Part shown: positions 1 to 9,324 of the stretch, piece after piece | Layout of the letters: each line of letters opens with the position of its first letter | How positions within the stretch are numbered: position 1 is the stretch's first letter | NCBI GenBank assembly: GCA_029565675.1 | Contig: JAKQNP010000051.1 | Coordinates: 177,456-241,455 of the forward strand | DNA: 64,000 bases | Direction: 5' to 3' | From: a bacterium | GTDB taxonomy: Bacteria > Zhuqueibacterota > Zhuqueibacteria > Residuimicrobiales > Oceaniaggregativiventaceae | Program-made: the position numbers and the translations under genes | Notes under the pieces: generated by a model | The model's database searches: none | Told to the model about the DNA's origin: nothing | The model's input: only the letters and a program-made list of their open reading frames with translations

Positions 1-527
1 TCGACAGTTGGATTGTCGCCCTGAACACTGGGCAGGCCGGTTGGCAGGTCAAGCAATCTCTGATCAGTCTGGCTGAAGGCGGCTGGTTCGGCAATGGCCT
101 CGGCAACAGCCGGCAAAAATATATGTTTTTGCCGGAGGCGCATAAAGATTTCATTTTTTCTATCGTCGGCGAGGAGATGGGATTTATCGGTACGGTAGTG
201 GTTTTGTTTCTTTTTCTTGTCATTATCTATCGCGGCATGCGAATCGCCATACAAGCACCGAATGGGTATGGCCGGCTTTTGGCGGCCGGCCTGACGGTGT
301 CGCTGGGATTGTATGCGTTTATCAACGCCGGAGTGGCGGTGGGAGTGTTGCCGACGACCGGTATTCCGATGCCCTTTGTCAGTTACGGCGGCACCGCGTT
401 GGTGATGAATCTTGCGGCAATCGGTCTATTGATGAATATCGCCCTGCAAGGGTCGCGTTCGAATGCGAATGCGGTGGCGTGGCGGACTTATCGCCAACGG
501 CTTAATCGTCCAATTTTCACGCGCTGA
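1..527 (+). CDS. ftsW: Cell division protein FtsW (SEDS family), C-terminal part, truncated by window start
   Basis: Frame open from base 3: ...QVKQSLISLAEGGWFGNGLGNSRQKYMFLPEAHKDFIFSIVGEEMGFIG..., typical FtsW/SEDS motif; followed by murG. Confidence 0.93.
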   Translation, partial: DSWIVALNTGQAGWQVKQSLISLAEGGWFGNGLGNSRQKYMFLPEAHKDFIFSIVGEEMGFIGTVVVLFLFLVIIYRGMRIAIQAPNGYGRLLAAGLTVSLGLYAFINAGVAVGVLPTTGIPMPFVSYGGTALVMNLAAIGLLMNIALQGSRSNANAVAWRTYRQRLNRPIFTR

Positions 528-544
528 GGAGAGGCGGGATTGAG

Positions 545-1666
545 ATGGCAAAACCGGATTTACAACCGGTAGTGGTTTTTGCTGGCGGCGGGACCGGGGG
601 GCATCTTTTTCCAGCTCTGGCCATTGCCCGTGCCTTGTTGCAGCGCAGACCGAATGCCACAATACACTTTGTTGGTACTTCAAAAGGAATCGAAACCCGT
701 TTGATCCCACAGGCCGGATTTCCGCTGCACTTGATCGCGGTGCGGGGTTTTGTGCGCCGTTCTTTGTTTGCCAATCTGAGCGTGATTTTTCGATTGTTTG
801 TGAGTCTGGTGCAAAGTTATCGCCTTTTGCGGCGACTCAAACCCGCTCTGGTGGTCGGCACCGGCGGCTATGTCAGCGGGCCGGTGCTCTATATGGCGTC
901 GTTGTTGCGTATCAGCACGGTGATCCAGGAACAGAACCGTTATCCAGGCGTGGCCACTCGCTGGTTGTCAGCCAGAGCCGACCAGGTCCATATCGCTTTT
1001 GCAGAGGCGGAAGAATATTTCAAAAACAAAGATCGCGTGCATCTGAGCGGCAATCCCATCCGGTCTCTGGAAACCGATCTATCACCGGCACAAGCGCGGC
1101 GACATTTCGATTTGGCTGCCGACAAACCGACCATCCTGGTTTTCGGCGGCAGCCAGGGCGCGCGGATCATCAATCGATCTCTGTTGCAAATCATACCCAA
1201 TCTGTTGGCAGAAAGCACCGCACAGCTGATCTGGAGCACCGGTACACTGGACTATGAAGAGGTTTTTTCGACGTGCGAACAATACAGTGGACGGATTGCC
1301 GTACGGCCGTTTATCGATGAAATGGCGATCGCTTATGCCGCAGCCGACCTGGCGCTGTGCCGTGCCGGCGCTTTGACCTTGGCCGAGATTACAGCTTGTG
1401 GAATCGCTGCGGTATTGATTCCTTTCCGCTATGCTGCGGAAAACCATCAGGAACACAATGCCCGGGCGTTGGTCAATTTGGGAGCAGCACGGATGCTCAC
1501 CGAAACTGAGCTGAGTGGCGACCGCCTTTTTGCGGTGCTGCAAGAGTTGCTGCACAACGAAAATGAGCTGGCAAAGATGCGTCGGGCCGCCCGTTCAGCC
1601 GCTTTCCCCCGGGCAACCGATGCGATTGTCGACTCTTTATTGCCGTTGATCGATCGAAGCGTATAG
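545..1666 (+). CDS. murG: UDP-N-acetylglucosamine--N-acetylmuramyl-(pentapeptide) pyrophosphoryl-undecaprenol GlcNAc transferase
   Basis: VVFAGGGTGGHLFPALAIA N-terminus, GGSQGA and AAENHQEHNA motifs; position after ftsW. Confidence 0.96.
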   Translation: MAKPDLQPVVVFAGGGTGGHLFPALAIARALLQRRPNATIHFVGTSKGIETRLIPQAGFPLHLIAVRGFVRRSLFANLSVIFRLFVSLVQSYRLLRRLKPALVVGTGGYVSGPVLYMASLLRISTVIQEQNRYPGVATRWLSARADQVHIAFAEAEEYFKNKDRVHLSGNPIRSLETDLSPAQARRHFDLAADKPTILVFGGSQGARIINRSLLQIIPNLLAESTAQLIWSTGTLDYEEVFSTCEQYSGRIAVRPFIDEMAIAYAAADLALCRAGALTLAEITACGIAAVLIPFRYAAENHQEHNARALVNLGAARMLTETELSGDRLFAVLQELLHNENELAKMRRAARSAAFPRATDAIVDSLLPLIDRSV

Positions 1667-1677
1667 GAGGACGGCAA

Positions 1678-2394
1678 ATGGATTATCTCAGCTATGGTAA
1701 AAAAATACTTTACGTCTTGGCCGCCATGTTGATCGGCCTGATGCTCAGCATGGAACTGCTCGATAGGCATACTCCGAAAGAGGAAGCGAAGCAGAATGTG
1801 TTTTCCTCTGTGTTGCCGACCTGGATGAAGGTCGGTGATTTGGAGCCGATCGATAGCGATTCGCAGGTTCGCGAGGCCGAGGATGACGGTTCGAGCCTGC
1901 CGCTGACTATTCCGGAAGTACAGAGATGGTTGTCTAGCAGTGACCAGGGCAAAGCGAATTGGATTTTGTATACCGACTCGCAGCTTTATGGTTTGGACGA
2001 CAAGTGGCGCCTGTTGGGCAAACTCGATTCATTGACTCTGGTTGCAACTCCGCTGATCAGCGGTAGCGGGTTTCGTGTTCACATGAAAAATCGCCGGTTG
2101 GTTCATCCGGTTATGGCGGATTTTATCGCTTTTAGCCAGAGCTGCAGGCGGACGGACAACAGGATCTTTACACTGATCAGCGAGATTCAGTTGGATCCGG
2201 ATATCGGACTGGTGATCGTCATTAACCGCGGCCGTCAGCTTCCGGTAGTGCTGGGCAAAGGAGATATGCAGCGCAAAGTCGATTATCTGCTGGCGGTTTT
2301 AAACCAGGAAAAGGCACAGCCCTATCTGAGCGATGCGATCTTGCTCGATATTCGGGTCAATGGCCAGGTGATCGTCAAGCAAAGAGCGGGTTGA
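1678..2394 (+). CDS. Divergent FtsQ-like single-pass membrane protein
   Basis: N-terminal TM, located between murG and ftsA, C-terminus ...VVLGKGDMQRKVDYLLAVLN...AILLDIRVNGQVIVKQ resembles the FtsQ C-terminal (beta-domain) end; POTRA not obvious. Confidence 0.6.
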   Translation: MDYLSYGKKILYVLAAMLIGLMLSMELLDRHTPKEEAKQNVFSSVLPTWMKVGDLEPIDSDSQVREAEDDGSSLPLTIPEVQRWLSSSDQGKANWILYTDSQLYGLDDKWRLLGKLDSLTLVATPLISGSGFRVHMKNRRLVHPVMADFIAFSQSCRRTDNRIFTLISEIQLDPDIGLVIVINRGRQLPVVLGKGDMQRKVDYLLAVLNQEKAQPYLSDAILLDIRVNGQVIVKQRAG

Positions 2395-2477
2395 GAAGAA
2401 CTTTGGATAGAGACCCGCTTGTCTGCCGCCGATTCGGCGTTGCAGAGTCGGCTGACAAGAAAATGGTGGGATAACTT

Positions 2478-3722
2478 ATGGAAACAAGCGAAATTTTTGC
2501 CGGCCTCGATATCGGCACGACCAAAATAGGCTGCTATATCGCTGAGGTCTCGGTCAATCGCGAGGTCAAGATCATCGGTGTGGCATCGGTACCATCCGAC
2601 GGACTGCGTTATGGGGTAGTGGTCGATGTGGACAAAACCGTCCGCTCGATCAAACTGGCCATCGATGAAGCCAAACGGATGGCGGATGTTGAAATCGACA
2701 CGGTTTTTGCCGGTATTGCCGGCGACCACATCCGCAGCATCAACGGCAGAGGGGTGGTCGCGATTTCCGGCGAACAGGGCGAAGTCAGCTCTGACGATGT
2801 GCGCCGGGTGATCGATGCAGCCAAGGCGGTAGCGTTGCCGATCGATCGCGAGATCATCCATATCCTGCCGCAGGAATTCACTGTCGATGATCAGCACGGT
2901 ATTCGCGATCCGGTCGGCATGAAGGGTGTGCGTCTGGAAGCAGAGGTGCACATCGTCACCGGTGCAATCGCCTCAGCGCAAAACATCCACCGCTGTATTG
3001 AAAAGGCGGGTTATATTGTCGCAGATTTGGTGCTTGAACCGTTGGCATCGAGCTATTCGGTGCTGAAGGACGATGAAAAAGAGCTCGGGGTGATTTTGAT
3101 CGATATCGGTGGTGGAACTTCCGACATCGCCATGTTTTATGAAGGTTGCATCCGGCATACGTCGGTGGTTGCGCTTGGCGGCAGGAATGTCACCAACGAT
3201 CTGGCGATCGTTTTGCGCACCCCGGTTGAAAGCGCGGAAAAGTTGAAAGTCGAGCACGGCAGTGCCCTTTACGGCGACGACAAAGATGCGGTCGTCGAGG
3301 TGGCGGGTGTGAACGGTCGGCCGCCGCGACGGATTTCGAAAGGACTGCTGGTCGACATCATCCAGCCACGCATGGCTGAGATTCTCACTCTGACTTATGA
3401 AGAGGCCAAAACTTCGGATTACATCAATCTGATGACCACGGGAGTGGTTTTGACCGGCGGCGCTTCTTTGTTGCCCGGAACCATCGAATTGGCTGAGGAT
3501 ATCTTTAACATGCCGGCCAAACTGGGAACGCCGTCTGGATTTGTCGGCATGATAGAAGAGGCTCGCAAACCGCAGTGTGCGACCGGCGTCGGCTTGATCC
3601 TCTATGGATTGCACCACCAATCGGAAGCCAAACACCAGTATGTCTCGTCAGAGAGCGGCATGTTCGACGTGATCAAGAAACGTTTTCGTCGGTGGTTTGG
3701 CAGTGTCACCACTTTTGCATGA
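2478..3722 (+). CDS. ftsA: Cell division protein FtsA
   Basis: FAGLDIGTTKIGCYIAEV, IDIGGGTSDIAMF, VVLTGGASLLPG actin-fold motifs; precedes ftsZ. Confidence 0.96.
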   Translation: METSEIFAGLDIGTTKIGCYIAEVSVNREVKIIGVASVPSDGLRYGVVVDVDKTVRSIKLAIDEAKRMADVEIDTVFAGIAGDHIRSINGRGVVAISGEQGEVSSDDVRRVIDAAKAVALPIDREIIHILPQEFTVDDQHGIRDPVGMKGVRLEAEVHIVTGAIASAQNIHRCIEKAGYIVADLVLEPLASSYSVLKDDEKELGVILIDIGGGTSDIAMFYEGCIRHTSVVALGGRNVTNDLAIVLRTPVESAEKLKVEHGSALYGDDKDAVVEVAGVNGRPPRRISKGLLVDIIQPRMAEILTLTYEEAKTSDYINLMTTGVVLTGGASLLPGTIELAEDIFNMPAKLGTPSGFVGMIEEARKPQCATGVGLILYGLHHQSEAKHQYVSSESGMFDVIKKRFRRWFGSVTTFA

Positions 3723-3827
3723 CCGGAGGGGTTGTTTGTTGAAAAAACCGCAAATCCGTTGCCGCAATAACCAAAACGAGAGTGCGAAAAACGCAAAAAT
3801 CGAGGATGGCAATTTTCAACTCATCCT

Positions 3828-5327
3828 ATGGAGTCGCCTATGAATTTAACTTTTGATTTTGATGAATCCGCCTCTTTGACCGCTCGCATGAAGGTCGTTG
3901 GGGTTGGCGGAGCTGGAGGCAATGCGATCAATCGCATGATTCACGAAGGGCTCAGAGGCGTTGAGTTTATTGCGATCAACACGGACGAGCAGGCTTTGGA
4001 AATCTGCGAAGCGCCAAATAAAATCCGCATCGGCGGCAAGGCGACGCAGGGGCTGGGTGCTGGAGCTGATCCGGAGCGCGGCCGCCGCGCGGTGGAAGAA
4101 GATCGAAATGCCGTCTATGAAGCGCTGGCGGATGCGGATATGGTGTTTGTCACGGCCGGCATGGGTGGAGGAACCGGGACAGGCGCTGCGCCGGTGGTTG
4201 CTGAAATCGCCCGCGATATCGGCGCCTTGACCGTGGGCATTGTCACCAAACCGTTCGTCTTCGAAGGGCCCAAACGCACCCAGCGCGCCGAAGAAGGCAT
4301 TGCCGCGTTGAAAGAGTGCGTCGATACCCTGATTGTGGTTCCCAATCAGCGCCTTCTTGTGATCGTGCCAGAGGATACCCCTCTTGATGCGGCCTTTCGC
4401 TATGCCGATGAAATCCTTTTTAGCGCGACCAAAGGTATTTCCGATTTGATCAGCATCCCCGGATTGGTCAATCTCGATTTTGCCGATGTGCGTGCCATTA
4501 TGAGCGAGATGGGAGATGCTTTGATGGGATCATCTTCGGCTCGCGGAGAAAACCGCGCCAAAACAGCGGCAGAGCGCGCCATCACCAGTCCGCTGCTCGA
4601 GAATGTTTCCATATCCGGGGCTTTGGGAGTACTGATCAATATCACGGGAGGCCCGGATTTGACCCTGCATGAAGTCAACACTGCAACTTCGATTATATTT
4701 GAAGAAGCCGGGCCAAACGCCAACATCATTTTCGGGGCGGTAATCGATAAAGACATGCGCGAAGAAGTTCGGGTTACCGTCATTGCCACGGGATTGTCGT
4801 CGCAAAACGGCCGTCGCCGTTTGCCCGGCCTCAACCGGTCGGCGATTCAAATGCCGCGCAGCGGCTCGGTGCAGCAGCGCGAGATTCCGGCGATCGATCG
4901 AATCGACGAACTGAGCCAGGAGATCAGCAAAACGACCAACTCGCGTATCTTTAACGGCAACGAGGTTTTTATTCCAAAGAAAGATCTCCATACCCGCAAA
5001 GCTTTCGAGGCAAATGAGGAAGCGCAGCGGCCTCAGGGCGGACCTCAGACGAACGACGAAATTCGAACCTCTGCAGCGCGAGCGCACTCCGTGCTGCGCG
5101 AAGACGCACTGCCAGCGGTTTTTCGCAAACGGACTGAAGAACGAGATACTGAATCGCCATCTCTTGCGGTACAGAAAAACAACAATGGCGATAAGCGGAT
5201 TTCCGATTCTTTGGATTTGGATGACGAACAGCAGGTCAATGGCAAAAACAACGGCAAAAAAGGCAATGACTTTTTGAGCGACTATGAAATCCCGACCTAT
5301 CGCCGCCGCCGTTGGAGTGGTTTTTAA
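3828..5327 (+). CDS. ftsZ: Cell division protein FtsZ
   Basis: [29 protein letters not shown] tubulin signature; long C-terminal linker ending [14 protein letters not shown] (start may be the ATG at 3840). Confidence 0.97.
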   Translation: MESPMNLTFDFDESASLTARMKVVGVGGAGGNAINRMIHEGLRGVEFIAINTDEQALEICEAPNKIRIGGKATQGLGAGADPERGRRAVEEDRNAVYEALADADMVFVTAGMGGGTGTGAAPVVAEIARDIGALTVGIVTKPFVFEGPKRTQRAEEGIAALKECVDTLIVVPNQRLLVIVPEDTPLDAAFRYADEILFSATKGISDLISIPGLVNLDFADVRAIMSEMGDALMGSSSARGENRAKTAAERAITSPLLENVSISGALGVLINITGGPDLTLHEVNTATSIIFEEAGPNANIIFGAVIDKDMREEVRVTVIATGLSSQNGRRRLPGLNRSAIQMPRSGSVQQREIPAIDRIDELSQEISKTTNSRIFNGNEVFIPKKDLHTRKAFEANEEAQRPQGGPQTNDEIRTSAARAHSVLREDALPAVFRKRTEERDTESPSLAVQKNNNGDKRISDSLDLDDEQQVNGKNNGKKGNDFLSDYEIPTYRRRRWSGF

Positions 5328-5382
5328 AACCGCGCACCAGTTAGAGCCTCACGGCTGCCCTTGCCCGGGTTGATCGCCGAAT

Positions 5383-5447
5383 AAAAAAGGGGCTGTTCCG
5401 AGGGATTCGTGCATGGTTTGCCGAGTCCTCGCCGGAACAGCCCCTTT
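5383..5447 (-). terminator. Intrinsic terminator for rpmB / convergent with ftsZ
   Basis: Perfect 15-bp inverted repeat AAAGGGGCTGTTCCG (5386-5400) / CGGAACAGCCCCTTT (5433-5447), followed on the minus strand by a T tract. Confidence 0.75.
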
Positions 5448-5467
5448 GCTGTTCAGCAATGCAATTT

Positions 5468-5659
5468 TTACAGTGCTTTGACCACTTTGCCGGAACGCAG
5501 GCAGCGGGTGCAAACATAAGCGGATGTGGGATGGCCGTTTTCGATGATCCGCAGCTTGCGAATGTTGGGCATCCAGCGCCGCTTGGTCAGATTGTGAGCG
5601 TGGCTTACAGTGTTGCCGACTTGCGGGCCTTTGCCACAAATGTCGCATTTTTTTGCCAT
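5468..5659 (-). CDS. rpmB: 50S ribosomal protein L28
   Basis: [33 protein letters not shown]...[15 protein letters not shown]. Confidence 0.95.
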   Translation of the reverse strand: MAKKCDICGKGPQVGNTVSHAHNLTKRRWMPNIRKLRIIENGHPTSAYVCTRCLRSGKVVKAL

Positions 5660-6005
5660 GGTTATTGCTCCTTTATCGATATTTTTGTATATTTATCTGG
5701 TCAATACCTATCTCATGATCTTGCGCTGCGGCTCACCGAATTGAAAATTCATTACCCGCTCGGCAAACCCCGGCTCATCTGCGAAGGCGAAACGGCCAAA
5801 CCAAGACACGTGCAATAATGCGTCTCTATTTTAGCGATTGGATAGCCGACAAATAACTTAAGAAAAAAAAGAAATAAAGGCAACAATTAATTTTCCCGGG
5901 TTGTTGGTTTTGAGTGTTCGGACCAGCGTTTTGATTTGTGGCTTGTTCTGTGCATGGCCTATTCCTGAGCCTGGATCGCAGTTGATTCTGCGCATTCCCC
6001 TTGTT

Positions 6006-6962
6006 CTATGGATGGCGGAGTTGAGCTTTGCGGTTGTCGCGCACAATCTGCAGGTTGCGCTTGAAGAGTGCATAGCCGGCGCGGATCAACGGGCTGTTGC
6101 GATAGCGCTCTTTGAATTGCATTTTGTCCCAATTCTGCGCTGCATCGATGTCCATAATCAAGCGGCGCGGATCTGCGGCAAAACGCGGCTCTTTGCTTGT
6201 TTTTGCCTGTTTTTGGTTGATGGGGCAAACGCTTTGGCAGAGGTCGCAACCAAAGATTCGGTTGCCGAGTTTGGATTTCACCCAATCGGGCAAATCTGCC
6301 TGACGATTCTCAATGGTAAAATAGGAAAGACACCGGGACGCATCGATTTGGTAAGGTGCAACCAGTGCGCCGGTCGGACAGGCATCCAGACATTTGCGGC
6401 AGGTGCCGCAATCCCGCTGTAGGGGGTTGTCGGGTTCCAACTCGATGTCGAGCAACAATTCGCCGAGAAAAATCCACGATCCGAATTCGGGAGTGATCAC
6501 CAGACAATTTTTCCCTTGCCAGCCGATCCCGCAGCGCACCGCCCATTGCTTTTCCATGACCGGTGCACTGTCGACAAAATAGCCGCCGCTGGTCTCAGGG
6601 AAGCGATCCTGAATCCGGCTGTAGAGCAGCTGCAGGCGCTCCTTGACGATCCGATGATAGTCTTCTCCCCAACAATAGCGCGAAAGTAGAGCTTGCGGCA
6701 GCGGTTCGGGATCTGCGTGATAATAGTTGAGCGCCACCGATACCACTGCGCGAGTCCCCTCGATCAGCTTTCCGGGATCGAGGCGTTTCTCGACTTGCCC
6801 GGCGAGATAATCCATTTGACCGTGAAAACCGTTCTTCAGCCATCGGATAAAAAATGACGCAGGCAGCGACTCCGCTCGGGCGATGCCGACCTTGTCAAAA
6901 CCGATGCCGAGTGCGGTTTGTTTGATCCAACGGCTTGCTTCTGTCGGGTTGTCTGCCCTCAT
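6006..6962 (-). CDS. queG: Epoxyqueuosine reductase QueG
   Basis: Two 4Fe-4S motifs (CGTCRKCLDACPTGA; CDLCQSVCPINQ); ATG at 6962 overlaps the stop of the upstream gene (ATGA). Confidence 0.92.
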   Translation of the reverse strand: MRADNPTEASRWIKQTALGIGFDKVGIARAESLPASFFIRWLKNGFHGQMDYLAGQVEKRLDPGKLIEGTRAVVSVALNYYHADPEPLPQALLSRYCWGEDYHRIVKERLQLLYSRIQDRFPETSGGYFVDSAPVMEKQWAVRCGIGWQGKNCLVITPEFGSWIFLGELLLDIELEPDNPLQRDCGTCRKCLDACPTGALVAPYQIDASRCLSYFTIENRQADLPDWVKSKLGNRIFGCDLCQSVCPINQKQAKTSKEPRFAADPRRLIMDIDAAQNWDKMQFKERYRNSPLIRAGYALFKRNLQIVRDNRKAQLRHP

Positions 6963-7897
6963 CGATGGCGGCGTTCCAGCAAATCGAAGATGCGTTTGGA
7001 AAGTTCGGGATAGACGCTCAGCGCTTTCTCCTCTGGCAAGGGGAGAAAACAAGCGATGATATAGCGCACCTTGTCACTGTCCACCAGCCCGACATCGTGG
7101 GTCCAATAGGACCACCAACCGGTTTTGTGATAAAAGACCGCCTGTCTGGGCAGACCACCAGCCAATTTGGTGCGATCCAACTGCCTGGAGAGCAGGCTCT
7201 TCAACTCAAGGCTCACCCGCTTGCTGACCAGAGTTCCGCTTTCCATGCGATAGAGAAATTCCGCTGCATGGCGGGCGCAGGTCTCGGTGCCGCGCACCTC
7301 GCTGTACCCGGGGTCCTCGACTCGCCGGCTGAGGAATTTTCGGGTCACCTCACTGCCTTGCCAACCATAGCGATGCAGGAGGCGGTCGATAAACGGACGG
7401 GTCGCGAGGTCGATAAGGCAATTGGCTGCCGAGTTGTCGCTGCGCGAAATCATCAGGTCGAGCAGATAATAGACCGGCACGCGATCCTCAGCCTGCAGAA
7501 GAGGACGCGGATCAAAGAAGATCTCTTTTTGTCGATCCACTGCGTTGTGCGCAGCAACAATCCAGGTTGAATCCCACCGCACACACCCGCTGTCGATCAG
7601 CGCTAGAACCGCCGCCGCGACATACATCTTGTAGACACTGGCTGGGTAGATGAAATTGTCCATTTCTACCCCACCCAAACACGGGGTGTCGGCTGCAGTC
7701 AGGTCGATGACGGCCAGCGATATCTTTTCCTTGCCATCCTCACCGACACCAAACTCTCGATCCAACCCGAGCTGAGCGACGATTGATCGCAGGGAATCCG
7801 AGAGCGCCGGCTCTTCCGACAGCCCTGCCGGCAACATGGCATGTATGGGTAATGAAATAACCAATAAAAAGAGAGCGCAAAGGCCACTTGCTGTCAT
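6959..7897 (-). CDS. Class A beta-lactamase-fold serine hydrolase, secreted
   Basis: N-terminal signal peptide; SxxK (SVYK), SDN (SRSDNSAANCLID) and KTG (YHKTGWWSYWTHDVG) motifs. Confidence 0.85.
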   Translation of the reverse strand: MTASGLCALFLLVISLPIHAMLPAGLSEEPALSDSLRSIVAQLGLDREFGVGEDGKEKISLAVIDLTAADTPCLGGVEMDNFIYPASVYKMYVAAAVLALIDSGCVRWDSTWIVAAHNAVDRQKEIFFDPRPLLQAEDRVPVYYLLDLMISRSDNSAANCLIDLATRPFIDRLLHRYGWQGSEVTRKFLSRRVEDPGYSEVRGTETCARHAAEFLYRMESGTLVSKRVSLELKSLLSRQLDRTKLAGGLPRQAVFYHKTGWWSYWTHDVGLVDSDKVRYIIACFLPLPEEKALSVYPELSKRIFDLLERRHR

Positions 7898-8568
7898 TTC
7901 GATTCCTCCTTGGCGGCGATCACCACATGACGGCAGATCGGGCAGTTCTCAGGTTGATGCCCGCGAGCGGGACAATATTGGCGGCCGAAATAGATCAGCT
8001 GCAGATGCAATTTTGCCCATGCAGAAGGCGGAAAGAGGGCTTTGAGATCTTTCTCAGTCTGCATAACATTCTTGCCGTTGGACAAGCCCCAGCGTTGCGC
8101 CAACCGATGGATGTGGGTATCCACCGGAAATGCCGGTTTGCCATAGGCTTGTGACATCACAACAGAAGCCGATTTGTGCCCGACGCCGGGAAGCGCTTCG
8201 AGATCGGCAAAATTGTCCGGTACCCTGCCGCCGTATTTGTCGACCAGGATACGCGATAACGCCGCAATGGCGCGCGCTTTTTGCGGAGCCAGTCCACATG
8301 GGCGGATGATTCGCAGGATTTCATCCTCTCCGAGGCGCGCCATCCCTTCTGCAGTATGGGCGCGCGCAAAAAGGGCGGTGGTCACCCGATTGACCTGCAC
8401 ATCTGTGGTCTGTGCCGAGAGGACGACCGCCACCAGCAGGGTGAAGGGATCTTTATGGTGGAGAGGAATGTCGGGCTGTGGGAACAACTCGTCCAACTTT
8501 TGTCGAATAAAAGCGCTTTTTTGCTCGAGAGTCATCTCTGTTTGATGCGGATCCTGTGCTGTCACCAT
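7894..8568 (-). CDS. nth: Endonuclease III
   Basis: LPGVGHKSASVVMSQAYGKPAFPVDTHIHRLAQRWG HhH-GPD motif and terminal Cys cluster YCPARGHQPENCPIC. Confidence 0.94.
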   Translation of the reverse strand: MVTAQDPHQTEMTLEQKSAFIRQKLDELFPQPDIPLHHKDPFTLLVAVVLSAQTTDVQVNRVTTALFARAHTAEGMARLGEDEILRIIRPCGLAPQKARAIAALSRILVDKYGGRVPDNFADLEALPGVGHKSASVVMSQAYGKPAFPVDTHIHRLAQRWGLSNGKNVMQTEKDLKALFPPSAWAKLHLQLIYFGRQYCPARGHQPENCPICRHVVIAAKEESK

Positions 8569-9324
8569 TTTTTCTCTTTCTTCGATACGAAAGCCTTGGT
8601 TGATTCGGCACTTTGTTTCTGCTTTTTAATCTATTCTAGTTGCAGCAGCCGTCATCACTATCCCATTGGTGCAAATATTATTCTGTATTTGTTGGAGATT
8701 TGGTGCTGCGCACCCTGTCCGGGTTCATTTTGCAAGACGATTTAAAAGTAACCATTTCTCGCTGCAAAGCCAATTAATTTTTGGCGCAAATGCCGCGAAC
8801 CGATCGTTCGTTCGGATTCTGCGATGATCATGCCGCAACAAAAGCACGCTTGGTTTTTGGCTGTTTGTGGTTTTTTTCACGATCGGCGCATCGGCAATCG
8901 ATTGATGCGATCAAAACTGCAGCGAGGCCGCCAATCTCGGCATGACGCATTTCGATCTGATACACTGTTAAACAGTGGAACACTTTTTTCAGTGTTGCAA
9001 TGGCGGCCTTTACGGCGGAGCAAAAAAGGGCGCATCGAGACGCTGCCGCTCGATTGTCCTGTCATTCCCGCCTGAAGGATATCTTCCTAACTATAAGGAT
9101 ATCAATAGTAAAAAGCTTTTCGACAAGGTGCCACGGTTGCCGGTTCGGCCCTTTGATTGGAACGATGAAGGCTGTTTTTGCCGATCTGGATAAAAACGAC
9201 GACTGATTTCGGCCTGAATCTTGCATTCATAATGTTTGCACCCGTCTAGTTAAAAGGGAATTTTCGCCAGGCACCCACATGAAATGCTGCAAAAAAATGA
9301 AACACAAGGTATTGGAGACCAGCT

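Noticed and set aside
5459-5818. 119-aa ORF antisense to rpmB
   Set aside because: Opposite the clearly assigned ribosomal protein L28.
8281-8745. 154-aa plus-strand ORF overlapping nth and its upstream region
   Set aside because: Mostly antisense to nth; no recognisable domain, no RBS.
9216-9246. TTGCAT...TTTGCA motif before giant A and a similar one near 23250, considered as sigma54 promoters
   Set aside because: Spacing between the two elements (14-15) does not fit the GG-N10-GC sigma54 rule and differs between the two copies.
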